A stretch of 13,022 nt of DNA from CAZADH01 sp964483805 (GCA_964483805.1 CAZADH010000172.1:1-13022); one strand, 5' to 3'. Positions 1 through 6,722 are shown, counted from the first letter of the stretch. A program made the numbers and translations. The notes: generated from the sequence alone by a model not told the origin.

Positions 1-232
1 GGTCGCGTTCGAGGATGAGAAACGACCGCAGCCGCAGGGCATCGCGAACGGCACGCCGCACGGCGACCCCGACCGTCTGCCGCCAACGCGCCACGAACTC
101 CTCGGAAAACTCGATACGCTCCGGCAACTGCGCGAAGTATTTCTGCTGCGGCAGCGGCTCGGCCGGCCGGCCACCGAGTTTCTGGCCGAGGTATTCCCAG
201 ATGATTTCCTCTGGGACGACTTCAACAATCAC
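1..232 (-). CDS. Unknown protein, partial (C-terminus beyond left edge)
   Basis: The reading frame stays open from a GTG codon at 232-230 to the window edge, giving 77 residues of an incomplete protein. It starts MIVEVVPEEIIWEYLGQKLG and continues into a charged, Arg-rich helical stretch. I do not recognise the family; no catalytic motif, signal peptide or membrane segment is visible. The GTG overlaps the TGA of the upstream 99-aa gene by 4 nt (GTGA), the usual arrangement for translational coupling, and an A/G-rich AAGAAAG lies a little upstream. Third codon positions are mostly G or C, as in its neighbours, and no other frame here reads as convincingly. It is the last visible member of the minus-strand ATPase operon, so a role in the same complex is an inference from position only. 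Confidence 0.7.
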   Translation of the reverse strand, partial: MIVEVVPEEIIWEYLGQKLGGRPAEPLPQQKYFAQLPERIEFSEEFVARWRQTVGVAVRRAVRDALRLRSFLILERD

Positions 233-528
233 TGTTTGATCACTTTCTTCTGCGCTTCCGCGGTCGCCAACGCCACGCCCGGGGTGTCGCGCCGCAACTC
301 CGGATGGTGATCGAGGCAGACCAGCTTGATCGTGCCGTTGCGCACGCCGGCCGCCACCTCGGCCCCGAGCAGCGTTGCGGCCTGATCGGCCACCTCGTTC
401 TGCACGTCGCCCGAGCGGATCGCCTCGTTCATCTCGAGCGCCGACATGCTCTCGTCGACGAAGTCGATGACGACCCTGCTCTCGCCCGTGCGCTCGTTGA
501 ACTCAAAATCGATGATGAATTTCTTCAT
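229..528 (-). CDS. Small acidic operon protein of unknown function
   Basis: A 99-aa protein starting MKKFIIDFEFNERTGESRVV. The first ~25 residues look like a beta hairpin. The middle (about residues 28-60) looks helical and acidic, and the C-terminus is Lys-rich. It has no signal peptide, membrane segment or recognised motif, and only one cysteine (within KLVCLDHH, near residue 74). The ATG at 528 is preceded by GGAG at a good distance and overlaps the stop of the radical SAM gene by 4 nt (ATGA). A longer frame starting at 654 overlaps the radical SAM gene and lacks this ribosome binding site, so I chose the short form. Its placement directly after a radical SAM gene makes it a candidate substrate or partner of that enzyme, but the sequence does not show this. 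I cannot assign a family with confidence. Confidence 0.82.
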   Translation of the reverse strand: MKKFIIDFEFNERTGESRVVIDFVDESMSALEMNEAIRSGDVQNEVADQAATLLGAEVAAGVRNGTIKLVCLDHHPELRRDTPGVALATAEAQKKVIKQ

Positions 529-1124
529 TCTTGTTCTCCTACGCATGCCTCGCCAACGCTGCCCGAAAAGAGGTCGCGGCCAAGCGGCGTGCCGTTGACG
601 ACGATTTCGTCGCCGCGCCAGTGGATCTCGATCTCCTGTCGGGCCGGTTCCCAACGGTCTTGCAGAGCGCGATACCGCTCGGTGATGAAGTGCACCGTCT
701 GGTTGCGCGAGCCGATCCAGTGCCGGGGATCGGGGGTTAGCCCGCGGTCGAACGGACCGGCTTTAACCAGGTCGGCCATCTGCGCCACCGCGCGCCACCG
801 CGGATTCGCCTGCACCGCGTCCCAGCAATATCCTGTAAATAAGAACACTCCCTTTGTTGATTCCCGGCGCAACTCCGCCAGCAACAGCGCCAACTCGTCG
901 GCCTGATCGAGCGGTTCACCTCCAAGGATGGTGACGCCCTCGACCGCCAACGACGCGATCTCGCCGGCCAGGCAGCGTGGATCGGTCTCGACCCCACCCG
1001 TCGGCGGCAGGAACTCGGGGTTGCAACAGTCGCGGCAGCGGATCGAACAGCCCTGCAACCACACCGCCGCCCGCAGCCCGGGCCCCTCGACCTCGGTCGC
1101 CGGCAGGAAGTTACCGATGCGCAT
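525..1124 (-). CDS. Radical SAM protein, NrdG/PflA activase-like
   Basis: A 199-aa protein of about the size of anaerobic ribonucleotide reductase activase (NrdG). Residues 26-33 carry Cys-x3-Cys-x2-Cys (C26, C30, C33) within LQGCSIRCRDCCNPE, the ligand set of the radical SAM [4Fe-4S] cluster. GGE at 68-70 matches the SAM-binding GGE motif, and FTGYCWDAV near 96-104 resembles the NrdG 'TGYT' region. Family members reductively cleave S-adenosylmethionine to a 5'-deoxyadenosyl radical, usually to install a glycyl radical on a partner. No glycyl-radical enzyme is visible in this window, so the substrate is unknown. The gene overlaps the upstream vWA-like gene by 14 nt and the downstream 99-aa gene by 4 nt, which ties it firmly to this operon. 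AAAGGA lies about 10 nt before the ATG. The family call is strong; an NrdG function is not implied. Confidence 0.93.
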   Translation of the reverse strand: MRIGNFLPATEVEGPGLRAAVWLQGCSIRCRDCCNPEFLPPTGGVETDPRCLAGEIASLAVEGVTILGGEPLDQADELALLLAELRRESTKGVFLFTGYCWDAVQANPRWRAVAQMADLVKAGPFDRGLTPDPRHWIGSRNQTVHFITERYRALQDRWEPARQEIEIHWRGDEIVVNGTPLGRDLFSGSVGEACVGEQE

Positions 1125-2418
1125 CGCCGACCATCCTTTCGATCGTGCTGCTGATGAGCTGGCCCAGGGTCATGCCCTGCTCGGTCGTCGATTGCGCCGC
1201 AAACTCGTCGGTCTGCGGGAAGGCGAGCGGGATGAACTTCATGTCGGGCAAGGCGGAGCGCCCCAGCACCCAGCATTGGTCGCGAACGCTGGCCTCGGGG
1301 AGCGGCGTCTTGTCGAAGTGACTCTCGACGGTCACCCGCTCGCCGTTGCCCTTCTCGTGCAGCAGAAGCCGGAAGAACTCACAGGCATCCACGAGCGTCG
1401 ACGGCTTGAAGCCGAGAAACTGAAAACGAATACGTATAATGTCTTTACAGAAGGTCTCGATGAGCTTCTCCGACAGCACCAGGCACCAGGCGAACAACAT
1501 GCCCAGGTGCTTCTCGTGCTCCATGAACATCGTCAGATCGAGGCGCACGAACAGCAGTCGTCGAATGCGGAACACCGCCCCCTGTTCGCGTTTGAAATAC
1601 ATGAGCTGGTTCTCGAGCACCTTGTAGTCGAACATGTCGACTTCCATCGACTCATCGATGTAGGCAAGTTCCGACGGCACCAGCGACGAGATGTCGCCCT
1701 TGTTGGTCAACGCGTCGTACCCGCCCAACGGCAACATCTGCGGCTCACCGAAGCGGCTCACGACCATCGGTGCCTCTTCGCGCAACGTGAAGACGCCGCT
1801 GGCCCAGGTGGTGATGCCCGCGACGAACGACATCATTACCCGGTAGAAGGTGCGGTTCGCGGGCTTCGGAAACAGATCGGGATGGGCGATCTCGAACAGA
1901 TCGGTGGATTGCAGCCGGAACGGTTCGCGCTGCAGAGCCTCGAGCGTGTCGCGGTAGACGCTGTCGAGCACCTCGTCAGCGTTGAACGCCGGATCGGGCG
2001 CCAGGCCGATCTGCAACGACCGGTCGAGGTCGCTGTCGGAGAAGTTCACCGCCTCGTGATGAAAACCCGGGATCCGGTCGACGATCTGCTCGACCACCCC
2101 GCTGAAGAACGCCGGGTCGGCCTTGGTGCCGGCGAGGATGAAGACCCCTTCGAGATGCTCGAACCCGGTGCCGATGCAGATCTTGTCGAGCAGTTCCTCT
2201 TCGACCGGCGACTTGGGCACGCGACTGCGCCGGCCGACACTCTTGTGGCTGAGCCGCTCGAGCAGATTCGCGAGAAAGCCGGGCGGCAGCGCGCGCCGCC
2301 CCTGCAGCACCACGCGCTTCCAGCAATGCACCGGCTGCGTGTCGAGCTCCTCGAGCCCGGACCGCTGCAGCGACCGGCCATACCATTCGCGTATCTGCGC
2401 GGGGTTGAGGAAGTTCAC
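1111..2418 (-). CDS. vWA-like domain protein of FtsH-MoxR ternary system
   Basis: A 435-aa cytoplasmic protein with no signal peptide. Residues 286-335 read as the core of a von Willebrand factor A fold: a hydrophobic strand (RRLLFVRLDLTMF), a long helix (about 303-325) and a second strand (DIIRIRFQFLG). The metal-site signature DxSxS is degenerate here (D294-L-T296-M-F298), so metal binding may be weakened or lost. Just upstream, YIDESMEVDMFDYKVLENQL (253-272) resembles the acidic helix that precedes vWA domains in MoxR-linked proteins. The N-terminal ~200 residues are unassigned. vWA proteins encoded with MoxR ATPases usually act as substrate-binding partners. The GTG start at 2418 follows a purine-rich GAGGTCTGGAGA. 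Its 3' end overlaps the radical SAM gene by 14 nt. The vWA assignment rests on strand pattern and context and should be confirmed by profile search. Confidence 0.78.
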   Translation of the reverse strand: MNFLNPAQIREWYGRSLQRSGLEELDTQPVHCWKRVVLQGRRALPPGFLANLLERLSHKSVGRRSRVPKSPVEEELLDKICIGTGFEHLEGVFILAGTKADPAFFSGVVEQIVDRIPGFHHEAVNFSDSDLDRSLQIGLAPDPAFNADEVLDSVYRDTLEALQREPFRLQSTDLFEIAHPDLFPKPANRTFYRVMMSFVAGITTWASGVFTLREEAPMVVSRFGEPQMLPLGGYDALTNKGDISSLVPSELAYIDESMEVDMFDYKVLENQLMYFKREQGAVFRIRRLLFVRLDLTMFMEHEKHLGMLFAWCLVLSEKLIETFCKDIIRIRFQFLGFKPSTLVDACEFFRLLLHEKGNGERVTVESHFDKTPLPEASVRDQCWVLGRSALPDMKFIPLAFPQTDEFAAQSTTEQGMTLGQLISSTIERMVGDAHR

Positions 2419-2930
2419 TCTCCAGACCTCACTTCACTTGCACCCGACGTGGCTGATCGCACCGTCACCCAGGCGCGCCCCAGCACAACGGACGGCGCAG
2501 ACGCAGAAACGGCACGGTGCGGCATCATCGCGCAACCAACCGCTGTCCGCTCTGGTGAACGAACCGTTCCAACATCCACAGCGTGAATTTGCATAGAGTC
2601 CACCCGTTTCGTCTATGAATTTTGCCGCCGGTCCTGCATTGTCCACACCACCATGCGCCCACCCCAGGCCGTCTCCCGATCATGGCGATGCCTTCCTCGG
2701 AGTGCGGGTCGAGAACATTGTTCCTGCCCGATCGTAGCAGGGTTTCGCCGATTTTCAAAACACGCAGCCGCCGGCAACGATAGACCAAGCCACCAAGGCC
2801 TGCGACCATGCAGCGAACAGGAAGCGGACTCAGGTCGGAGGGTCTGCACGACCTGGGGCATCGAGAGCAACGCGGCCGATCGGGACGAGACCAGGAAGCG
2901 GTGCTCGATGGACTCACGATCGCGAAGCCC
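2415..2930. other. Non-coding gap between vWA-like gene and higBA
   Basis: About 510 nt lie between the GTG of the vWA-like gene and the higBA promoter with no convincing gene on either strand. The open frames here are Arg/Ser/Cys-rich and resemble translated GC-rich noise. One 62-codon minus-strand frame (2415-2603) ends in a 4-nt GTGA overlap with the vWA-like gene, which would suit a coupled leader peptide. It has no good ribosome binding site and an unconvincing composition. The stretch may be foreign DNA that arrived with higBA, the decayed remains of an operon gene, or a long leader for the second half of the operon. A candidate minus-strand promoter within it is listed separately. Confidence 0.4.
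2731..2758 (-). promoter_or_regulatory. Candidate promoter for vWA-like half of operon
   Basis: On the minus strand TTGAAA (2758-2753; 5 of 6 to the -35 consensus) is followed after 16 nt by TACGAT (2736-2731; 4 of 6 to the -10 consensus). A transcript from here would start near 2724 and carry a ~300-nt leader before the GTG at 2418. Such a promoter would let the vWA/radical SAM genes be expressed even though higBA separates them from the MoxR half. It was found by eye only, and matches of this quality occur by chance. Confidence 0.32.
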
Positions 2931-2931
2931 C

Positions 2932-2960
2932 TTGCCTGACATCTCACGATGAGATATGAT
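2932..2960 (+). promoter_or_regulatory. higBA promoter with palindromic operator
   Basis: TTGCCT (2932-2937) and TATGAT (2955-2960) are separated by exactly 17 nt, a good sigma-70-type promoter. Inside it, ATCTCA-CGA-TGAGAT (2941-2955) is a perfect 6-bp inverted repeat that runs up to and shares a base with the -10 hexamer. This is where a HigA-type antitoxin dimer would sit for autorepression, as is known for type II toxin-antitoxin loci. The higB ATG begins only 8 nt after the -10 box, so the toxin transcript may be leaderless or nearly so. Confidence 0.7.
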
Positions 2961-2968
2961 GAAATCAG

Positions 2969-3271
2969 ATGCACGTAATCACACGCAGGAAGCTCAACGA
3001 GTTTGCCAAGGCCCATCCAGCGGCAAGGGGCCCACTCGATGGCTGGTATAAGGCCGTAAGCCGGGCGAGGTTTCTGAACCTGGTCGAGATCCGCGAAGTG
3101 TTTCCGGCAACGGATGACGTGCAAGGTCTGTGTGTGTTCAACATCGGCGGGAACAAGTTCCGGCTGGTCACCAAGATCGAATACCGATGGCAGAAGGTTT
3201 TTGTCGTGGCGGTCATGACCCATGCGGAGTACGATCGCGGGACGTGGAAGCCGAAGCGTGGGAAGAAGTGA
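2969..3271 (+). CDS. higB: HigB-family toxin (RelE-like mRNA interferase)
   Basis: A 100-aa protein matching the HigB_toxin family over its whole length. It opens MHVITRRKLNEFAKAHP, carries the core VFNIGGNKFRLVTKIEYR (56-73) and ends with MTHAEYDRGTW (83-93), all hallmarks of the family. HigB toxins are RelE-superfold endoribonucleases that cleave mRNA, generally on the ribosome, and are held inactive by HigA. The gene order is toxin first and antitoxin second, typical of hig loci, with a 9-nt gap to higA. The ATG has no Shine-Dalgarno sequence and lies 8 nt after the -10 box, so initiation may be leaderless. The pair runs opposite to the surrounding operon. No frameshift or loss of core residues is seen, so the toxin looks intact. 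Confidence 0.95.
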   Translation: MHVITRRKLNEFAKAHPAARGPLDGWYKAVSRARFLNLVEIREVFPATDDVQGLCVFNIGGNKFRLVTKIEYRWQKVFVVAVMTHAEYDRGTWKPKRGKK

Positions 3272-3280
3272 GGTAAAGCC

Positions 3281-3748
3281 ATGAAAACGACGGTCACCAG
3301 TGCTGGGTCGGCGAAAAGCCACGCGACGCGTCAGACTCGCCTATTAGACCGGTGGCTCGATGTGGTGAAAATCGTGGCTGTCGATCGGATCAAGTCGGAC
3401 GACGATTACGACCGAGTGACGGAATTCATGCAGGAAGTCATGGCCGAGATCGGCCGTAAGAAGAAACACCCTCTGTGCGGTCTGATGGATATCCTCGAGA
3501 TGCGCCTGCGCGAGTATGACGACGCGCACCATCCGATGGGTGACGTTTCGGGGGTGGAGATGCTGAAGTTCCTGATGGAACAGCACGGCATGAAGCAGAA
3601 GGATCTGCCAGAGATCGGCTCACAGGGCGTGGTTTCCGAAATCTTGCGTGGCAAGCGAGAGCTGAACCTTCACCACATCAGCGCGTTGGCGAAACGATTT
3701 CACGTGCCGGCATCGGTGTTTTTGCCCGGACCGGAAGCACGCAAGTAG
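3281..3748 (+). CDS. higA: HigA-family antitoxin, XRE-type helix-turn-helix
   Basis: A 155-aa protein, cotranscribed with higB. Residues ~93-148 form an XRE/Cro-type helix-turn-helix (EMLKFLMEQHGMKQKDLPEI, then VVSEILRGKRELNLHHISAL), followed by RFHVPASVFL, a typical HigA ending. The ~90-residue N-terminal part, with a helical acidic section (40-85), is the usual architecture of the longer HigA proteins and probably wraps the toxin. HigA neutralises HigB and represses the promoter; the palindrome at 2941-2955 is the likely operator. The ATG is preceded by GTGAGGTAAAGCC, a proper Shine-Dalgarno sequence, unlike higB. That difference would favour antitoxin over toxin synthesis. There is no clear terminator after the stop. 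Its transcript would run antisense into the 3' end of the MoxR gene. Confidence 0.94.
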   Translation: MKTTVTSAGSAKSHATRQTRLLDRWLDVVKIVAVDRIKSDDDYDRVTEFMQEVMAEIGRKKKHPLCGLMDILEMRLREYDDAHHPMGDVSGVEMLKFLMEQHGMKQKDLPEIGSQGVVSEILRGKRELNLHHISALAKRFHVPASVFLPGPEARK

Positions 3749-3924
3749 TTTCCATTTGTTGCGGCGCGCTTGCGCAAACCCCGCGCAGATTCCTCGTTCC
3801 CCAGCGGGGCCGCGAGGTCGCCCAGGCCCGTCGGTGACCCCTGCACGCGCTCGACTTCCGCAACATCCTTGGTCTCAACCCCCTTTGCCACCTCCGTCCC
3901 TGCCACTGTATCGGCATTTGCGGT
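3749..3924 (-). other. Open in-frame stretch following the MoxR stop codon
   Basis: After the TGA of the MoxR gene (3927-3925) the same frame stays open on the minus strand for about 58 codons up to the end of higA, and on to 3700. The conceptual peptide (TANADTVAGTEVAKGVETKD, then ending near LRKRAATNG) is hydrophilic and Ala/Glu/Val-rich. Its third codon positions are mostly G or C by eye, as in real genes here. A GTG at 3906 could start a short gene, but no ribosome binding site is visible. It could be an ancestral MoxR tail cut off by a nonsense mutation, a gene truncated by higBA arrival, or chance. Confidence 0.35.
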
Positions 3925-4971
3925 TCACTCCATGCTGTCGATGCGCTCTTCGACGTAGGTCTTGATCTTCTGGACGTCGGCGAAGTTGTTGCCGCAGTAG
4001 CGCAGGATCTTGAGGTCTTCTTTGGTGACCCGGCCGCCGTTGAAGATGAACGCCTGGGTGAGAATCAACTTGTACAGCTTGATCAACTTGCGGTCGGTGA
4101 TCTCGACCTTGAGTTCGTCGGCGAGCACCGAGATCAGCGTCTTGAACGCCTTGGTGATCTTCTCGTCGCCCAACAGCGTGGCGTCGTCGTTCTCGATCAT
4201 TTTGGGCAGGACCGTCGACAACATGTAATCGTGGATGAGCAGGAAGTCGTCGAGGGTGCAGTCGGATTTCCAGGGCTTTTCGGCGTTGAAACTGCGCGTC
4301 TCGAACCGGGTGCCGAAGCGGATCAGTTCGTGAAAACAGGCGTTGCGCACCGGCAGCGTCTCGACCTTGAGGATGAACCGGTCTTTGAGGGCATCGAACT
4401 CGCCGAAGTCGGGAATCTCGTTGCTGGCCGCAAACAGACAGACGAGCGGCACCGGGATGGGCGCCCCTTCCTGGTAGTATTTGCGCTCATTGATGACCGT
4501 CAACAGCATATTGAGTATTGCTGAATTCGCCTTGAAGATCTCGTCGAGGAAGGCGATCTTCGCTTCGGGCAACTGGCCCTTGACCTTGCGCAGATACCGA
4601 CCCTTCTTCAGTTCCTGGATGTCGACCGGCCCCATGATCTCGCTGGGTTCGGTGAACTTGGTCAGCATGTATTCAAAGTAGTCCGACTGCGGAATATTCA
4701 TGCCCTGACAGAACACCGAGACCAGCAGCGACTTGGCGGTGCCCGGGCGACCGATGAACAGCATCGGTTCCTGCGCGGCCGTCGCCGTGACCATCAGCTT
4801 GAGAATCTCGTCGCGCTTGAGAAAGAACTCCTTGAGACGGTTGTTCAGATCGAGAATGCGCTCGCGGGCAGCGTTGATCTCGTCGATCGTCGGCGCACTG
4901 CGACTCGCGCGCGGCGTGGCCGGCGTGGGCGTAGGTTCAGAGCGGGTCTTCAGCGTGATGTCGAAATCCAT
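3925..4971 (-). CDS. MoxR-type AAA+ ATPase
   Basis: A 348-aa AAA+ ATPase of the MoxR/RavA type. After a Pro/Thr/Arg-rich 28-residue N-terminus come the Walker A motif GRPGTAKS (74-81), Walker B IAFLDEIF (139-146, D143/E144), sensor 1 FAASNE (N184) and the arginine of LKDRF (R198). A helical lid follows (about 235-345). The MoxR-typical FTEPSEIMGP element (106-115) is present. MoxR proteins act as hexameric remodelling chaperones, usually with a vWA-domain partner; a vWA-like protein is encoded 1.5 kb downstream in the same direction. The ATG overlaps the end of the 590-aa gene by 22 nt, and AAGGAAG lies about 12 nt upstream. All catalytic residues are present, so it should be active. The frame continues open past the TGA stop, as noted separately. 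Confidence 0.96.
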   Translation of the reverse strand: MDFDITLKTRSEPTPTPATPRASRSAPTIDEINAARERILDLNNRLKEFFLKRDEILKLMVTATAAQEPMLFIGRPGTAKSLLVSVFCQGMNIPQSDYFEYMLTKFTEPSEIMGPVDIQELKKGRYLRKVKGQLPEAKIAFLDEIFKANSAILNMLLTVINERKYYQEGAPIPVPLVCLFAASNEIPDFGEFDALKDRFILKVETLPVRNACFHELIRFGTRFETRSFNAEKPWKSDCTLDDFLLIHDYMLSTVLPKMIENDDATLLGDEKITKAFKTLISVLADELKVEITDRKLIKLYKLILTQAFIFNGGRVTKEDLKILRYCGNNFADVQKIKTYVEERIDSME

Positions 4972-6722
4972 TTTTTGAACGCGGCTTCCTTTCCGATCGC
5001 CAGATTGCGGGCGTGTTCCATCCAGAGAGCCCGGCGCCGTTCGTGCAGATGGTGCTTGCCCATCGCTTTGGGCAACTGGTCCATCAACACCCCGACCTCG
5101 AGGTAGCTCATCACTGTCAATACTTCGTCAAGCATCTCTTCGTTGCCGACGCGGCAGGCGTGCCCGGCCCACCGCAAGGCGCGGTCGAGCATGGTCGCGA
5201 GCATGCTGGTCCGGCCCGGAGAACTGTCGAGGAACAGGCAGAAGATTACCTGCTCGGCCGAATCGCGGAAATGGACCCAGTCGTCCGGCGGCAGCGGAAA
5301 ACCGTTGAGCAGCTTGACGAACACCTTCTGCGAGTCGAACTCGTTCTGGTAAACCTGGTGCAACCGGAACGAATCGCAACACAACGTCAATAAGAAAATG
5401 TCACGTTTCTGGCCCACCCCTGCCGACCCGAGGCGGCGCGAGTCCTGCATGAACTCTTTGGCGAAGAACTCGAACGGCACGATGTGTTCCTCGAAATCCC
5501 GCAGCGGACCGAACTCCGACACGAGCCACAGCAGCACGCGTTGCGCGCGCGCCCGCATGGGAATCGTCGCATTGCGTCCCCGGGCGTTGCGGAAGTAGAG
5601 ATCCCAGTCGCGACCGAGGCCACCCAGCGAAAAACGCTGGAAGATGGCCCGCGCGATCGGCTTGCCGTCGCTTTCGGCCGGAATCACCCCGGGGGGCAGG
5701 TCGCGCATCCACGGAACATCGGTCAGCTCCCGCCAACTGTCGGAGATGCTCTGCGCGTAGCGAAACACCGGGCGATAGAGGTCGCCGGTGAACATCTCGG
5801 CCAGCGAGATCTCCTTGAGCCGTTCCATGCCCACCAGTTTGTGCCACCGTTCGGCCGAGTCACGCACGGCGACCGCGCCCCCTTCGCCAGTGCCCGGCCA
5901 GACCGCGAGGTCGCGGCAGCGCGGGCAATTGCAGCTCGACAGTTTGTCGGGTGGAATCAACGTGTTCGCCGTCTTCTCGCCAAGGTGCGCGGTGAGCAGA
6001 ATGTGGAATTGTTTCTCGAGAATGTGAGTGACCTGCCCGATTCCCCCCATTCGGCGAATGAAGAAGGTCACGTTGCTCTTGATCTTCGCCATCTCCTCCG
6101 GGCGCAGGAGACCCAGTTGCTTCGTCGCTTCGGCGAGCCCAAGGAAGGGCCGTCGCTCGCCCGAATAACCCGTTCGCATCGAATCGACGGCCTGTGCGAA
6201 GATCGCCGCATCGGCAAAGGTTGCCGCAAATGCCAGGTTGAATGCGTAATGAAACTCCGCTTCGAGCCTCGCGCGGCGAATCACCGAAAGGATGCGCCCC
6301 TTCTCGGTTTCCGGCAGGTGCGGATCGAACAGCGCACGCAGATCTTGATCGGATTTCGCGAACTCCCGCACCTTCTGCAGGAAGGCCGCCGCGTCGTTAC
6401 CGAGAATGCAGGCGGTCAGATCCGAGACGAGCGCAGCGGGACGCTGATTGTTCTCGAGACAAAGGAAGGCCCGTTTGCGCCACAGCTCGGGCTGATCGAT
6501 GGCCGCGGTCAACTGCCGGTCGATCTCGTCGAGTTTGCGCGGGTCGTCGGGCACATCGGTCGACACCGCCGCGCGAGCCCCGGTGGCAACGGCGTTCTGG
6601 ATCTTGGAAAACCAGCCTTCGACCTGGCGTGCGGCCCCGTCGAGGAACCCTTCTTTCGCCCAACCCGCCGATCGGGGCGGGGTCCGCGTCGCGGGGTCCT
6701 CCACCTCGATCACCACGATCAT
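4950..6722 (-). CDS. Unknown 590-aa ternary-system protein with Cys cluster
   Basis: I cannot assign a family. The protein is soluble by appearance: no signal peptide and no clear membrane helix. It looks mostly helical, with several Trp/Phe-rich segments. Residues 263-269 read SCNCPRC, a Cys-x-Cys-x2-Cys cluster that suggests a structural zinc or iron-sulfur site, although a fourth ligand (C88, C105 or a histidine) is not obvious. Residues 214-250 (IKSNVTFFIRRMGGIGQVTH and onward) look like a compact domain. The ATG overlaps the upstream gene's TGA by 4 nt (ATGA) immediately after a run of ten A's, so it is probably translated by coupling, or as a frameshift fusion. Its end overlaps the MoxR gene by 22 nt. 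The context suggests a system-specific adaptor or substrate-binding subunit working with MoxR and the protease; this is inference from position. Confidence 0.88.
   Translation of the reverse strand: MIVVIEVEDPATRTPPRSAGWAKEGFLDGAARQVEGWFSKIQNAVATGARAAVSTDVPDDPRKLDEIDRQLTAAIDQPELWRKRAFLCLENNQRPAALVSDLTACILGNDAAAFLQKVREFAKSDQDLRALFDPHLPETEKGRILSVIRRARLEAEFHYAFNLAFAATFADAAIFAQAVDSMRTGYSGERRPFLGLAEATKQLGLLRPEEMAKIKSNVTFFIRRMGGIGQVTHILEKQFHILLTAHLGEKTANTLIPPDKLSSCNCPRCRDLAVWPGTGEGGAVAVRDSAERWHKLVGMERLKEISLAEMFTGDLYRPVFRYAQSISDSWRELTDVPWMRDLPPGVIPAESDGKPIARAIFQRFSLGGLGRDWDLYFRNARGRNATIPMRARAQRVLLWLVSEFGPLRDFEEHIVPFEFFAKEFMQDSRRLGSAGVGQKRDIFLLTLCCDSFRLHQVYQNEFDSQKVFVKLLNGFPLPPDDWVHFRDSAEQVIFCLFLDSSPGRTSMLATMLDRALRWAGHACRVGNEEMLDEVLTVMSYLEVGVLMDQLPKAMGKHHLHERRRALWMEHARNLAIGKEAAFKKWISTSR

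Noticed and set aside
121..180. Frameshift in the left-edge gene
   Set aside because: A first pass suggested a shift in the GGCCGGCCGG run. Re-reading the bases showed that the frame from the GTG at 232 is continuous to the edge.
928..2586. 552-codon plus-strand open frame
   Set aside because: It lies antisense to the vWA-like and radical SAM genes, whose overlaps and CX3CX2C/GGE motifs are convincing. It has the His/Arg/Glu-rich composition typical of an antisense frame in GC-rich DNA.
2415..2603. 62-codon minus-strand frame with 4-nt overlap to the vWA-like gene
   Set aside because: The GTGA overlap is tempting, but the ATG lacks a good ribosome binding site and the peptide looks like random GC-rich translation. 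It is mentioned only in the gap entry.
2525..3322. 265-codon minus-strand frame across higB and the gap
   Set aside because: It overlaps the confidently assigned higB and its promoter on the other strand, has no recognisable domain and is rich in Arg/Ser/Cys.
3759..3777. Terminator hairpin after higA (TTGCG...CGCAA)
   Set aside because: The stem is only 5 bp with a 9-nt loop and no T-tract follows, so it is not a credible rho-independent terminator.
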